From positions 50,425-114,424 of the forward strand of contig DASUJY010000022.1 in the NCBI GenBank assembly GCA_036279015.1: 64,000 nt of DNA, read 5' to 3'. Within the stretch, counting starts at the first letter, position 1. Each line of letters begins with the position of its first letter. The stretch comes from DATEOR01 sp036279015. Its GTDB lineage: Bacteria; Actinomycetota; Thermoleophilia; Gaiellales; Gaiellaceae. The position numbers and the translations under genes are program-made. Positions 8,141 to 16,194 of this stretch are shown piece by piece. Under the pieces are notes generated by a model, which did not search any database, had not been told where the DNA came from, and saw only the letters and a program-made list of their open reading frames with translations.

Positions 8141-8877
8141 GCCTTCTCGAGCACGCCGTACCAGTCGGGCGGCTCGGCCGCTCGCATCCAGGCGAGGCGC
8201 CAGCCGGTTCCCGGAAGCAGGCTGTCGAGCTCGGCGGGGGAGACGCAGAGGAGCTCGAACCAGGGCGTCGCGATCTCGCCGTAGCGGATGCGGATCGTCA
8301 CCTCGCCGGGCATCCGGCCTCTCCGCGCGTTCCGCTCCATGTAGGCGCGCTCGGCCTCGTCGTTGCCGACATGCGGGTCGACGCTGTCGAAGACGATCTT
8401 CCCATGAGACGTCGTCAGCGCGTGCAGCCGGTCGAGCGTCTCCCTCGTTGCCCGCGCGCTTCCGGCCAGCCCCAGGTTTCCGCACATCAGGAGGACCGTG
8501 TCGAAGAGGCCGAGCTCCGCGCCGATCTCCGCGAGCGCGAGCGTGCGTGCATCACGGATGCCGCGCCGGCGACAGACCTCGACCGCGCCCGGCGACATGT
8601 CGATTGCGACGACCTCGAGCCCGCGGCTCTGCGCCTCGACGCTGTGGCGGCCGGCTCCGGCGCCGATGTCGAGCACGCGGCCGCGCACGAGGTCGAAGGC
8701 CTCGCGCTCGTGCGGGTGCCACTCCTCCGGGCCGGCGAAGAAGGAGCTCGCCGGGAGGGCGGGGCTGGTGCGGCCGTCGTCGCGCTCGAGCTCGGCCTCG
8801 CCCGCTCTGCTGGCAAGGCGATCGAGGAGGAGCCGGCCGAAGGCGTCCTCCTGCGGGCGAAGAATGTCGGCCGCTAT
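8137..8877 (-). CDS. Class I SAM-dependent methyltransferase, start codon uncertain
   Basis: The protein has motif I LDIGAGAGRHS, then VVAIDMSPGAVE, a DTVLLMCGNLGL strand and a C-terminal PGTGWRLAWMR region, a Rossmann-type methyltransferase of unknown substrate. The first ordinary start (GTG, 8688-8686) would begin only four residues before motif I. Upstream in the same frame the sequence reads ILRPQEDAFGRLLLDRL and later FFAGPEEWHPHEREAFD, clearly coding and typical of the family N-terminus. No ATG, GTG or TTG lies in that stretch. Initiation may use ATA at 8877-8875, overlapping the upstream HD gene's stop, or ATT at 8865-8863. The boundary given assumes the ATA. A truncated start at 8688 is the conservative alternative. 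Confidence 0.75.
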   Translation of the reverse strand: MAADILRPQEDAFGRLLLDRLASRAGEAELERDDGRTSPALPASSFFAGPEEWHPHEREAFDLVRGRVLDIGAGAGRHSVEAQSRGLEVVAIDMSPGAVEVCRRRGIRDARTLALAEIGAELGLFDTVLLMCGNLGLAGSARATRETLDRLHALTTSHGKIVFDSVDPHVGNDEAERAYMERNARRGRMPGEVTIRIRYGEIATPWFELLCVSPAELDSLLPGTGWRLAWMRAAEPPDWYGVLEKA

Positions 8878-9446
8878 GCCGCTTCCGAGGTTCGCAGGCC
8901 GAGCTGGCCCGCGATCGGACGCATCGCAGCGACGACGTTCCGGATGTGATCGTCGAGCTCGACTCCGAGCTCCTCGGCACCGCGATAGACCTCGTCGCGA
9001 TGGACGCCGGCCGCGAAGGACGGCTGCTTCAGCTTCTTGCGGACCGACTTCGGCTCGAGCGTGTCGATCCCATCGGGCCGCACGAGCCCGCAGGCGTGCA
9101 CGAAGCCGGCCAGCTCGTCGCAGGCGAAGAGCGTCTGCTTCAGCTTCGTGTCCCGCGCCATGTGCAGGTGCTCGGCGTGGGAGAGCACGGCCTCGATCAG
9201 CTCCTCGGGGTAGCCCTCCTCACGGAGGATCGGCGCGCCGTCCTGGGGATGCTCGTCGAGGGTCGGATGGATCTCGTAGTCGAAGTCGTGCAGGAGCGCG
9301 GTCGCCCGCCAGAATTCCTCGTCCTCGCCGAGCTCGCGCGCGTACCAGCCGACCGCCGCCTCCACCGCGAGGGCGTGGCGGCGCAGCGCCTCCGCCTTCG
9401 TGTACTCGGTGAGCGTTTCCCACGCCCGCTCGCGGGTTACTTCCAT
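8874..9446 (-). CDS. HD-domain protein, probable metal-dependent phosphohydrolase
   Basis: A 190-residue HD-superfamily protein. His24 (LRRHALAVE), the paired HD at residues 53-54 (ALLHDFDYE), a second LSHAEHLH segment and the later Asp in FACDELAGF give the expected metal ligands. The fold is that of small HDIG hydrolases that act on nucleotides or nucleic acids. The start ATG at 9446 is chosen over an ATG further upstream because a -10 box ends ten bases before it and because conservation begins at VTRERAWE. The stop overlaps the presumed start of the methyltransferase, so the two are probably an operon. It is divergent from murA. Confidence 0.82.
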   Translation of the reverse strand: MEVTRERAWETLTEYTKAEALRRHALAVEAAVGWYARELGEDEEFWRATALLHDFDYEIHPTLDEHPQDGAPILREEGYPEELIEAVLSHAEHLHMARDTKLKQTLFACDELAGFVHACGLVRPDGIDTLEPKSVRKKLKQPSFAAGVHRDEVYRGAEELGVELDDHIRNVVAAMRPIAGQLGLRTSEAA

Positions 9447-9456
9447 CGGGCGAAGT

Positions 9457-9462
9457 AGGATA
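9457..9462 (-). promoter_or_regulatory. -10 box TATCCT for the HD gene
   Basis: Read on the minus strand, TATCCT ends ten bases before the ATG at 9446. It supports that start over the upstream ATG at 9497. Confidence 0.4.
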
Positions 9463-9496
9463 CCCTCGCCGCCGTCTGAGGCCAGGACCACCGTCA

Positions 9497-10813
9497 ATGT
9501 CGCGCACAGTCGTATCCGATGCCCAGATGGAGGCTTTCGTCATCGAGGGCGCGCGGCCGCTCAGCGGGTCGATCCGTGCAGCCGGGAACAAGAACGCGGC
9601 GCTGCCGATCATCGCCGGCTGTCTCCTCGCCGACGAGCCGGTCACGCTGACGAACGTCCCGGCGATCACGGACGTCGAGACGATGCTGGATCTCGCTGCC
9701 GACCTCGGCGTGGAGGTGGAGCGCCGGGGCGGGGGAGAGGTGAGGCTGAACGGCGGCACCGTCGCCAAGCAGGAGCTCGATGAAGAGCTCTGCCGCCGCA
9801 TCCGCGCCTCGATCCTCTTCGCCGGGCCGCTCCTCGCGCGCTACGGCCGGGCGCTCGTGCCCCCTCCCGGAGGGGACATCATCGGCCGCCGGCGGCTCGA
9901 CACGCACATCCACGCGCTCGCCAGCCTGGGGGCTGCAATCAACGTGAACAAGGCTGCCTACGACATGCGGGCTTCCGGCCTGCGCGGTGCCGAGATCTTC
10001 CTGGACGAGGCCTCGGTGACGGGAACCGAGAACGCCGTCATGGCCGCCGTCCTCGCGCCCGGCGAGACCGTGATCGGAAACGCGGCCTGCGAGCCGCACG
10101 TCCAGGACCTCTGCCGCTTCCTCGTCTCGCTCGGAGCCCAGATCGAGGGGATCGGATCGAACGTCGTCCACATCCAGGGCGTCGAGCGGCTCCACGGCGG
10201 GGAGTGGCGGATCTGCCCCGATCACATCGAGGTGGCGAGCTTCATCGGCCTCTCCGCAGTCACGGACGGCGAGGTCGTCATCGAGGAGGTCGTCGCCGAC
10301 GATCTCGTCGCGATCTGGCCGGCCTTCGAGCGGCTCGGAATCGAGTGGGAGGTGAACGGCACCTCCGTCCGGGTCCCGGGGAAACAGGAGCTCGAGATCC
10401 GCGACGACATCGGCGCCCAGATCCCGAAGGTCGAGGACGGCCCCTGGCCGGCCTTCCCAGCCGACCTGACCTCGATTGCGCTCGCCGTCGCCACCCAGGC
10501 CCGAGGCACGGTCCTGATCTTCGAGAAGATGTTCGAGAACCGCCTCTTCTTCGTCGACAAGCTGGTGGGCATGGGAGCGCGAATCATCCTCTGCGATCCG
10601 CACCGCGCCGTCGTCACGGGCCCGGCACGCCTCTACGGAGAGCGCATGGAGAGCCCGGACATCCGCGCCGGCATGGCCATGCTGATCGCGAGCCTCTGCG
10701 CGGAGGGCACGTCGACGATCGGGAACATCGGGCAGATCGACCGCGGATACGAGAAGATCGACGAGCGCCTGCGTGCCGTCGGCGCCCACATCGAGCGAAC
10801 GGAGATCTCGTGA
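9497..10813 (+). CDS. murA: UDP-N-acetylglucosamine 1-carboxyvinyltransferase MurA, Asp-type active site
   Basis: A 438-residue EPT-family enzyme that transfers enolpyruvate from PEP to UDP-GlcNAc, the first committed step of peptidoglycan synthesis in the cytoplasm. Visible are GARPLSGSIRAAGNKNAALP, with the Lys-Asn pair (part quoted), RASILFAGPLLAR, and the active-site loop PPPGGDIIGRRR. In most MurA proteins that loop has Cys (Cys115 in E. coli); here it is Asp, residue 127 from this start or 117 if the ATG at 9527 is used. Asp at this place is known from Mycobacterium and Chlamydia and is associated with fosfomycin insensitivity. The start at 9527 (MEAFVIEGA) fits family length slightly better. 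It overlaps ridA by four bases (GTGA). Confidence 0.95.
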   Translation: MSRTVVSDAQMEAFVIEGARPLSGSIRAAGNKNAALPIIAGCLLADEPVTLTNVPAITDVETMLDLAADLGVEVERRGGGEVRLNGGTVAKQELDEELCRRIRASILFAGPLLARYGRALVPPPGGDIIGRRRLDTHIHALASLGAAINVNKAAYDMRASGLRGAEIFLDEASVTGTENAVMAAVLAPGETVIGNAACEPHVQDLCRFLVSLGAQIEGIGSNVVHIQGVERLHGGEWRICPDHIEVASFIGLSAVTDGEVVIEEVVADDLVAIWPAFERLGIEWEVNGTSVRVPGKQELEIRDDIGAQIPKVEDGPWPAFPADLTSIALAVATQARGTVLIFEKMFENRLFFVDKLVGMGARIILCDPHRAVVTGPARLYGERMESPDIRAGMAMLIASLCAEGTSTIGNIGQIDRGYEKIDERLRAVGAHIERTEIS

Positions 10814-11196
10814 CGAAGCGCGTCATCCGGACGGACCAGGCCCCGGCGCCTTTCCAGGGCGCGCCCTATTCGCAGGGGATCGTGCACGGAGATCTGGTCT
10901 TCGTGTCCGGCCAGCTCGGGGTCGACCCGAGCGGCGGCCAGGTCGTGGACGGCGGCATCGCCCCGCAGACGGAGCAGGTGATGAAGAACCTCGGCGCGAT
11001 CCTCGAAGCCGCCGGCTCGAGCCTGGCCAACGTCGTCAAGGCGACGATCTTCCTCGCGGACCTCGGCGACTTCCAGGCCATGAACGAGGTCTACGGCCGC
11101 TACATGGGCGAGGAGCCGCCCGCGCGGGCGACGTTCCAGGTGGCAGGCCTTCCGTCGGGCGCCCTCGTCGAGATCGAGGTCGTCGCCCACGTCTGA
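10810..11196 (+). CDS. ridA: RidA family enamine/imine deaminase
   Basis: A 128-residue RidA/YjgF protein. It shows APYSQGIVHGDLVFVSGQ near the start (quoted in part as PYSQG and VFVSGQLG), a VVKATIFLADL helix-strand, and ARATFQVAGLP with the conserved substrate-binding Arg near residue 106. RidA hydrolyses reactive 2-aminoacrylate and related imines released by PLP enzymes, and works as a trimer in the cytoplasm. The GTG start overlaps the murA stop, so it is translationally coupled to murA. It ends 21 bases before the convergent propeller gene. Confidence 0.92.
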   Translation: MTKRVIRTDQAPAPFQGAPYSQGIVHGDLVFVSGQLGVDPSGGQVVDGGIAPQTEQVMKNLGAILEAAGSSLANVVKATIFLADLGDFQAMNEVYGRYMGEEPPARATFQVAGLPSGALVEIEVVAHV

Positions 11197-11217
11197 GCTA
11201 GCGTCGGCGCAAGACGC

Positions 11218-12834
11218 CTATGTCACGCGTAGATAGGCCCAACCCGAGGTGTCGCCGAGGTTGATGGTGCTGCCCGAGAAGACGACTCGCACTCGGTATT
11301 TGCCGCGAGAGGTGTTGTAGAGGGCGGCGTAGGCCGACCCAGATGGCTGAATCTGGAAGCTCGCCGTCGTGGTCGTGTGCCAGGAGCCTCCGCTGTATCG
11401 CTGCGCCACGAACTTGAGCAGGCTTCCCGACTGGTTCGGCTTCACGCCTCCGCGCACCTGCGGATTCGCGCCGTGGTGGAAGAGCTTGTACTTTCCGGAA
11501 CGCCCATACGAGCCGCTCACGGACACGGTGGCGCGGGCGTGCACCCTGACCACGCGGCCGGGGCTGGTCGAGGCAGCGTGCGTATCGTCGCCCTCGAACT
11601 CGGCCGTATACGTCGTCCTGCGCGTCGGCTTGGCCGTGAAAGCAGCCTTTCCACCGGCATCGACCGAAACGCGCTTGAGTAGTGTCTTCTGCCCGAGATA
11701 GGGGCTCGCGTAGAAGGCGATCCGACCCCGGCTGCCCGTCAGCTTTGCGCTCAGCTTCACGGAGCCGGCGTACTTGACCTTCGAGGAGGAGAGCGATAGA
11801 GCCATGCTCGTCGGAGCAGGCGGCAGAGTCGGAGAGCCGAGGACGCGAAAGTCCGTCTTGCCGGTGGCCGGATTCTCCGTTACGGCGAAGAGCCGACTCG
11901 CATCGGGGCTGAAGGCGAGGCCGCCGGGATGGAGCGTGTAGCCGTTCGCGCCGAAGTCCCAGTGCCGGATCTCGGTCCCGGTCGCGGTGTCGAACACGAA
12001 GGCGTCCGGCTTGTAGTACGCGTCAGCACCGGCCGCGACGAAGTCTCCCGCGTCGGTGAGCGCGACGGAATTCGGGTACGGCCCCGTCGAGTAGGCGCCC
12101 GAGAGCGTGAAGTCCGCAACGGAGAACGCCTGCACCGAGTATGGGGAGCCGGAAGCAACCAGGATGTCGCCGCCGTCAGCCGTGTAGCGAAGCTGTTTGA
12201 TGTTCCCTGCCCCGCCTGGGCTGAACGAGCTCGTGGTCAGCACCGGTGAGCCGCTCGAGACGTCGTAGACGAAGACAGTCGATCCCCCGACGTCGGCGGC
12301 GGCGAGCGCGTTCGCGTCGGTGGGACTCGTTGCGAACGTGTTGCAGCTGCTCGCGCTTCCGAGCTCGGTCTGCAGATCCGTGCCGTCGAGAGCCGCCGAG
12401 CCGACGCCTCCCGAGTTGTTGCAGTTGTACGAGAACCACACGCGTCCCCCTGCGAGGGCCAGCCGGCTCGGCGCCGACATACCCGTCGTCGCGAAGCGGC
12501 CGGTTTCGGCGAGGGTGGCCGTGTCGATCATGCTGATCGAGCTCGCGTTCTGAAGGGCGACGTAGAGAGTGCCGTTCGCCTCGTCGAGTGCCATGCCCGT
12601 TGCGCCCTGCTGGCCGGTGATGGTCGTTACGAGCGCGCCGTCGAAGTCGAGCACGGCGACGCTTGACGCCGTCGCGCCGCCCGTGACGAAAACATGCCCA
12701 CTCCCACCGTCCACGATCATGTCCGCATACGAGGAGAACGGAAGCTGTGTCCTCGTCGCTCCCAGCCCCGCAGGCGAGAAGAGCGCGGCCGCGACGCAGG
12801 CAATCGTGACTGCGGTCAGACCCCGCCGCATCAT
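11218..12834 (-). CDS. Secreted beta-propeller protein with Ig-like C-terminal region
   Basis: A 538-residue exported protein. Residues 1-25 form a signal peptide (basic start, hydrophobic core, small residues before the cut). Residues about 30-330 contain propeller-like strands with repeats such as VAVLDFDGALV, ISMIDTATLAETG and VFVYDVSSG, resembling YncE/40-residue surface beta-propellers. The remainder holds a SSKVKYAGSVKLSAKL Ig-like bacterial repeat and a Tyr/Thr-rich final domain. There is no sortase motif or membrane anchor. The function is unknown; a cell-surface or matrix role is an inference. The gene stands alone, convergent with ridA and divergent from the CCA-enzyme gene. Confidence 0.78.
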   Translation of the reverse strand: MMRRGLTAVTIACVAAALFSPAGLGATRTQLPFSSYADMIVDGGSGHVFVTGGATASSVAVLDFDGALVTTITGQQGATGMALDEANGTLYVALQNASSISMIDTATLAETGRFATTGMSAPSRLALAGGRVWFSYNCNNSGGVGSAALDGTDLQTELGSASSCNTFATSPTDANALAAADVGGSTVFVYDVSSGSPVLTTSSFSPGGAGNIKQLRYTADGGDILVASGSPYSVQAFSVADFTLSGAYSTGPYPNSVALTDAGDFVAAGADAYYKPDAFVFDTATGTEIRHWDFGANGYTLHPGGLAFSPDASRLFAVTENPATGKTDFRVLGSPTLPPAPTSMALSLSSSKVKYAGSVKLSAKLTGSRGRIAFYASPYLGQKTLLKRVSVDAGGKAAFTAKPTRRTTYTAEFEGDDTHAASTSPGRVVRVHARATVSVSGSYGRSGKYKLFHHGANPQVRGGVKPNQSGSLLKFVAQRYSGGSWHTTTTASFQIQPSGSAYAALYNTSRGKYRVRVVFSGSTINLGDTSGWAYLRVT

Positions 12835-13002
12835 CTGGGTCCCTCGACGAGCGTGGCGAGAAGGAGGCGCAGCTTCGAGTACGTCATTCGGCCCATTTCG
12901 TTCGCGACCCCGGCCCGCTACGGACGTCGTTTGGCGCGCTCATCGTGGTCCGCTTTGCCAGGCGTCACGTCCCCCAGAGAGGGGGTTGGCAGGGGGCCGG
13001 AC

Positions 13003-13008
13003 TAACCT
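13003..13008 (+). promoter_or_regulatory. -10 box TAACCT for the DHH/CCA fusion gene
   Basis: TAACCT ends seven bases before the GTG at 13016, a leaderless layout. It decides the start, since the frame is open for about 150 codons further upstream without recognisable coding content. Confidence 0.5.
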
Positions 13009-13015
13009 TCGGGGC

Positions 13016-15574
13016 GTGGAGGTCATCGTCACCCACGCCAACACCGATTTCGACGCGTTTGCGGCCATGCTGGCCGCCCGCCGGCTCTACCCGGGCGCCG
13101 TCATCGCGTTCTCCGGGTCCCTGAACCGGAACGTCCGCGACTTCTACCGCCTGCACGCGGAGGAGCTCGAGATCGTCGAGTCGGGGCGCATCGACCCCGC
13201 GAGCGTCGAGCGCCTCGTCGTCGTCGAGACATCGCATTCCGAGCGGCTCGGCGAGTTCGAGGCGGTCGCCAGGCGCGAGGACGTGGAGGTCGTCCTCTTC
13301 GACCACCACGCCGGCGAGGAGCTCGACTGGGTGCGGCCCGAGAACGTCGTCCGCTCCGAGGATGGCGCCCTCACGACGACGATGGTCGCGATCCTCGCCG
13401 AGCGGGAGGCCGAGGTCTCGCCGATCGAGGCCACCGCCTTCGCGCTCGGCATCCACGAGGACACCGGCTCGCTCGCCCATGCCGGCACGACCGTCCGCGA
13501 CGCCGAGGCGCTCGCCTGGTGCCTGCGCCACGGCGCGAGCCAGGAGCTGGTCGCCCAGTACCTGCACACCCCGCTCGCCGAGCGGGAGCGCGCGCTCCTC
13601 GACGCGCTCGTCGCCTCGCTCGAGCCGCACGCGGCGGGCGGATACGAGGTGCTCGTGGCCGCGCTTCGCTGGCCCGAATATGTGGACGGCGTCTCCAACC
13701 TCGCGCACAAGATCGTCGACCTGACCGACTGCCGTGCGCTCGTCTGCCTCGTCGAGATGGACGACCGGGTCTTCTGCGTCGTTCGCACCAGAGTCGCGGA
13801 GCTCGACGCGTCGGCCATCGCGTCGGCACTCGGCGGCGGCGGGCACGCACAGGCTGCCTCGGCGACGTTTCGAGGCTCGCTCGAGGAGGCCCGCGAGCGC
13901 GTCTCGGCTGCGCTCCCCGGCGCGCTCCGGCGCGGGGTGGATGCGGGCGAGATCATGTCGCGCCCGCCTCGGTTCGTCTCCCTCGAGGACACCGTCGCGC
14001 ACGCGATGGTCCTCTGCCAGCGCCATCGCCAGAGCGGCATGCAGGTTGGGGAGGAGGGGAGCCTGGCCGGGATCGTGACGCGGGAGGACCTCGACAAGGC
14101 GATCGGCCACGGGCTCTCGCACGCCCCGGTCAAGAGCGTCATGAGCTCCGAGGTCGTCACCTGCTCCGAGGAAACGCCGCTCGCGGAGGTCATGCGGCTC
14201 GTCTCGGCCTCGAGTGCCGGGCGCGTGCCCGTCCTCCGCGACGGCCGGGTGGTCGGCGTCGTCACGCGCTCCGACGTCCTGCGGGCGATCGAGGAGCCGA
14301 GCGGCAAGGCCGGCGAGGAACGCGCGGAGAGCATCGCCGAGCGGCTCGACGCCCTTGCCGACCTGCGGCCGGTGTTCGAGGCGGTGCAGGCGGTCAGCGG
14401 GCCGTTCGACGGCGTCTACCTCGTCGGTGGGGCCGTGCGCGACGTGCTCATGGACGAGCCGAGCTTCGACGTCGACGTCGCCGTCGAGGGAGACGGGATC
14501 GCGCTGGCGGAGGCGCTGGCCGAGGCCCTCGGCGGCCGCGTCGTGCCGCACGAGCGGTTCGGCACCGCGATCGTCGTCCACGACGGCGGGCGGGTCGACG
14601 TCGCCACGGCCCGCACGGAATTCTACGACAGCCCCGGCGCGCTTCCGACGGTCGAGCAGGCCTCCCTCCGCCAGGACCTCTACCGCCGCGACTTCACGAT
14701 CAACGCGATGGCGGCGTCGCTGCGCGGCGAGGACTTCGGCCGCCTGGTCGACTACTTCGGCGGGCTCAGCGACCTCGAGAAGCGGGTCGTCCGCGTTCTA
14801 CACAACCTCTCCTTCATCGACGACCCGACGCGCATCTTCCGGGCGATCCGCTACGAGAACCGCTACGGCTTCGCGATGGACGCCCACACGCTCGCGCTCG
14901 CCCGTGCCTGCGTCGAGATGAACCTCGTCGGAGAGCTCTCTTCGGCGCGCCTACGGGACGAGCTCCAGGCGCTCCTCTCCGAGCAGTCCGTGGGCGACTC
15001 GGTGCGCCGGCTCGCCGAGCTCGGGATCGACCGCTCAATCCACCCGCGCCTCGCTGCCGATGAGGAGTCCGTGCGCCTGATCGAAGAGCTCGACCGTCTC
15101 CGCGCCCGGCTGGCGCCGGAGGCCCCTGCCTGGCGGCTCCGCCTCGCGGCGCTCGCCCGCGGGCTCCGCTCGGACGAGCTCTACGAATGGTTCGAGCGGC
15201 TCAAGCTCCGCCGGCGCGACGGCGATCGCATCGCGGATGCCGTGACCGTCGGGCCGCGCCTCCCAGATCTCCTGGGCGACGTCGAGGCGCCGGCGGCGGT
15301 GCGCGACCTCGTCGAGCCGCACGATCCAGACGGCGCTCTGGTCGCGCTCGCCCTCGCCGAGGAGCCCGCGCGCTCGCGGATCGAGCGCTACTTCGCCGAG
15401 TTCCGCGACGTCCGGCTCGAGATCTCGGGCGGCGACCTCGCCGTGCTCGGCGTGCGGGAATCGCCGCGCGTGGGAGCGATCCTGGAGGAGCTCCTTCGCC
15501 GGAAGCTGAACGGCGAGCTCGACGGGCGCGAATCGGAGATCGAGGCCGCCAAGGAGCTGATCTCCGCAGCCTGA
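13016..15574 (+). CDS. DHH phosphoesterase-CBS-CBS-CCA tRNA nucleotidyltransferase fusion
   Basis: An 852-residue four-part protein. Residues 1-300 form a DHH/DHHA1 phosphoesterase: THANTDFDAFA, then FDHHAGEE near 97 and GGGGHAQAAS near 273. Two CBS domains follow (about 310-370 and 375-430; MSSEVVTCSEETPL opens the second). From about 465 a class II poly(A) polymerase/CCA-adding head begins with YLVGGAVRDVLMD and the DVDVAV metal aspartates, with RRDFTINAMA near 558 and a tRNA-binding helical tail. The head adds or repairs the tRNA 3' CCA end; the DHH part may act as a nano-RNase or nucleotide phosphoesterase, and CBS domains usually sense adenine nucleotides. The same architecture is known from Aquifex and some deltaproteobacteria. 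The start was set by a -10 box and homology. Confidence 0.92.
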   Translation: MEVIVTHANTDFDAFAAMLAARRLYPGAVIAFSGSLNRNVRDFYRLHAEELEIVESGRIDPASVERLVVVETSHSERLGEFEAVARREDVEVVLFDHHAGEELDWVRPENVVRSEDGALTTTMVAILAEREAEVSPIEATAFALGIHEDTGSLAHAGTTVRDAEALAWCLRHGASQELVAQYLHTPLAERERALLDALVASLEPHAAGGYEVLVAALRWPEYVDGVSNLAHKIVDLTDCRALVCLVEMDDRVFCVVRTRVAELDASAIASALGGGGHAQAASATFRGSLEEARERVSAALPGALRRGVDAGEIMSRPPRFVSLEDTVAHAMVLCQRHRQSGMQVGEEGSLAGIVTREDLDKAIGHGLSHAPVKSVMSSEVVTCSEETPLAEVMRLVSASSAGRVPVLRDGRVVGVVTRSDVLRAIEEPSGKAGEERAESIAERLDALADLRPVFEAVQAVSGPFDGVYLVGGAVRDVLMDEPSFDVDVAVEGDGIALAEALAEALGGRVVPHERFGTAIVVHDGGRVDVATARTEFYDSPGALPTVEQASLRQDLYRRDFTINAMAASLRGEDFGRLVDYFGGLSDLEKRVVRVLHNLSFIDDPTRIFRAIRYENRYGFAMDAHTLALARACVEMNLVGELSSARLRDELQALLSEQSVGDSVRRLAELGIDRSIHPRLAADEESVRLIEELDRLRARLAPEAPAWRLRLAALARGLRSDELYEWFERLKLRRRDGDRIADAVTVGPRLPDLLGDVEAPAAVRDLVEPHDPDGALVALALAEEPARSRIERYFAEFRDVRLEISGGDLAVLGVRESPRVGAILEELLRRKLNGELDGRESEIEAAKELISAA

Positions 15575-16194
15575 TGGACCTCGAGACCTTCCTCTACCTC
15601 CTGCCGATCGTGCTCGCCAGCCTGACGCTGCACGAGCTCGCGCACGCGTGGGTGGCCTGGCGGCTCGGCGACCCGACTGCGAAGCAGCAGGGACGGTTGA
15701 CGCTCAACCCGCTGGTTCACATCGACCCGCTCGGGACGGCCATGTTCGCCGTGACGGCGCTCGCGGCCAACCTGCCCTTCGGCTGGGCGCGGCCCGTGCC
15801 GGTGAACCCGAACTACTTCCGCCGGGCCAAGGAGGGGATGGCGATCGTCGCGATCGCGGGCCCGCTCATGAACTTCGTCGTCGCGCTCGTCTGCCTCTGG
15901 GTGATCCGCCACGTCGAGCTCTCGGAGCAGACGTTCGAGGTGCTCGAGAAGGCCTGGATCGTCAACGTCGTGCTCGGGATCTTCAATCTCATCCCGGTGC
16001 CGCCCCTCGACGGGTCGCGCGTCGTCGGCGTTCTGATGGACAACGCGACCTATGCCCGCTGGGTCTCGTTCGACCAGTACGGGATGCTGATCGTCTTCGG
16101 CCTCTTCATCGTGTTCCAGGATCAGTTCTCGCGGGTGATGGGTGACGCGCTCGTCTTCGTGCGCGACGTGATGGACGTGCTGGTGCTCGCGTGA
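15574..16194 (+). CDS. Site-2 protease family (M50) membrane metalloprotease
   Basis: A 206-residue integral membrane protein of the small YwhC/SREBP S2P-like type without a PDZ domain. HELAH at residues 20-24 gives two zinc ligands and the catalytic Glu; NLIPVPPLDG near 148 supplies the third ligand. Three to five hydrophobic segments are visible, including AIVAIAGPLMNFVVALVCLW (residues near 91-110). It cleaves within the membrane; the substrate is unknown. The ATG overlaps the preceding stop by one base and its own stop overlaps pgeF by four, placing it in a tight operon from 13.0 to about 17.5 kb. Confidence 0.9.
   Translation: MDLETFLYLLPIVLASLTLHELAHAWVAWRLGDPTAKQQGRLTLNPLVHIDPLGTAMFAVTALAANLPFGWARPVPVNPNYFRRAKEGMAIVAIAGPLMNFVVALVCLWVIRHVELSEQTFEVLEKAWIVNVVLGIFNLIPVPPLDGSRVVGVLMDNATYARWVSFDQYGMLIVFGLFIVFQDQFSRVMGDALVFVRDVMDVLVLA

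Noticed and set aside
12812..12824. Fifth copy of the GGGGTCAGACCCC palindrome
   Set aside because: One mismatch breaks the dyad, and it encodes part of a signal peptide; chance is likely.
12569..13015. Upstream extension of the DHH/CCA frame by about 149 codons
   Set aside because: No homology to DHH proteins, and it overlaps the secreted propeller gene; a -10 box precedes GTG 13016.
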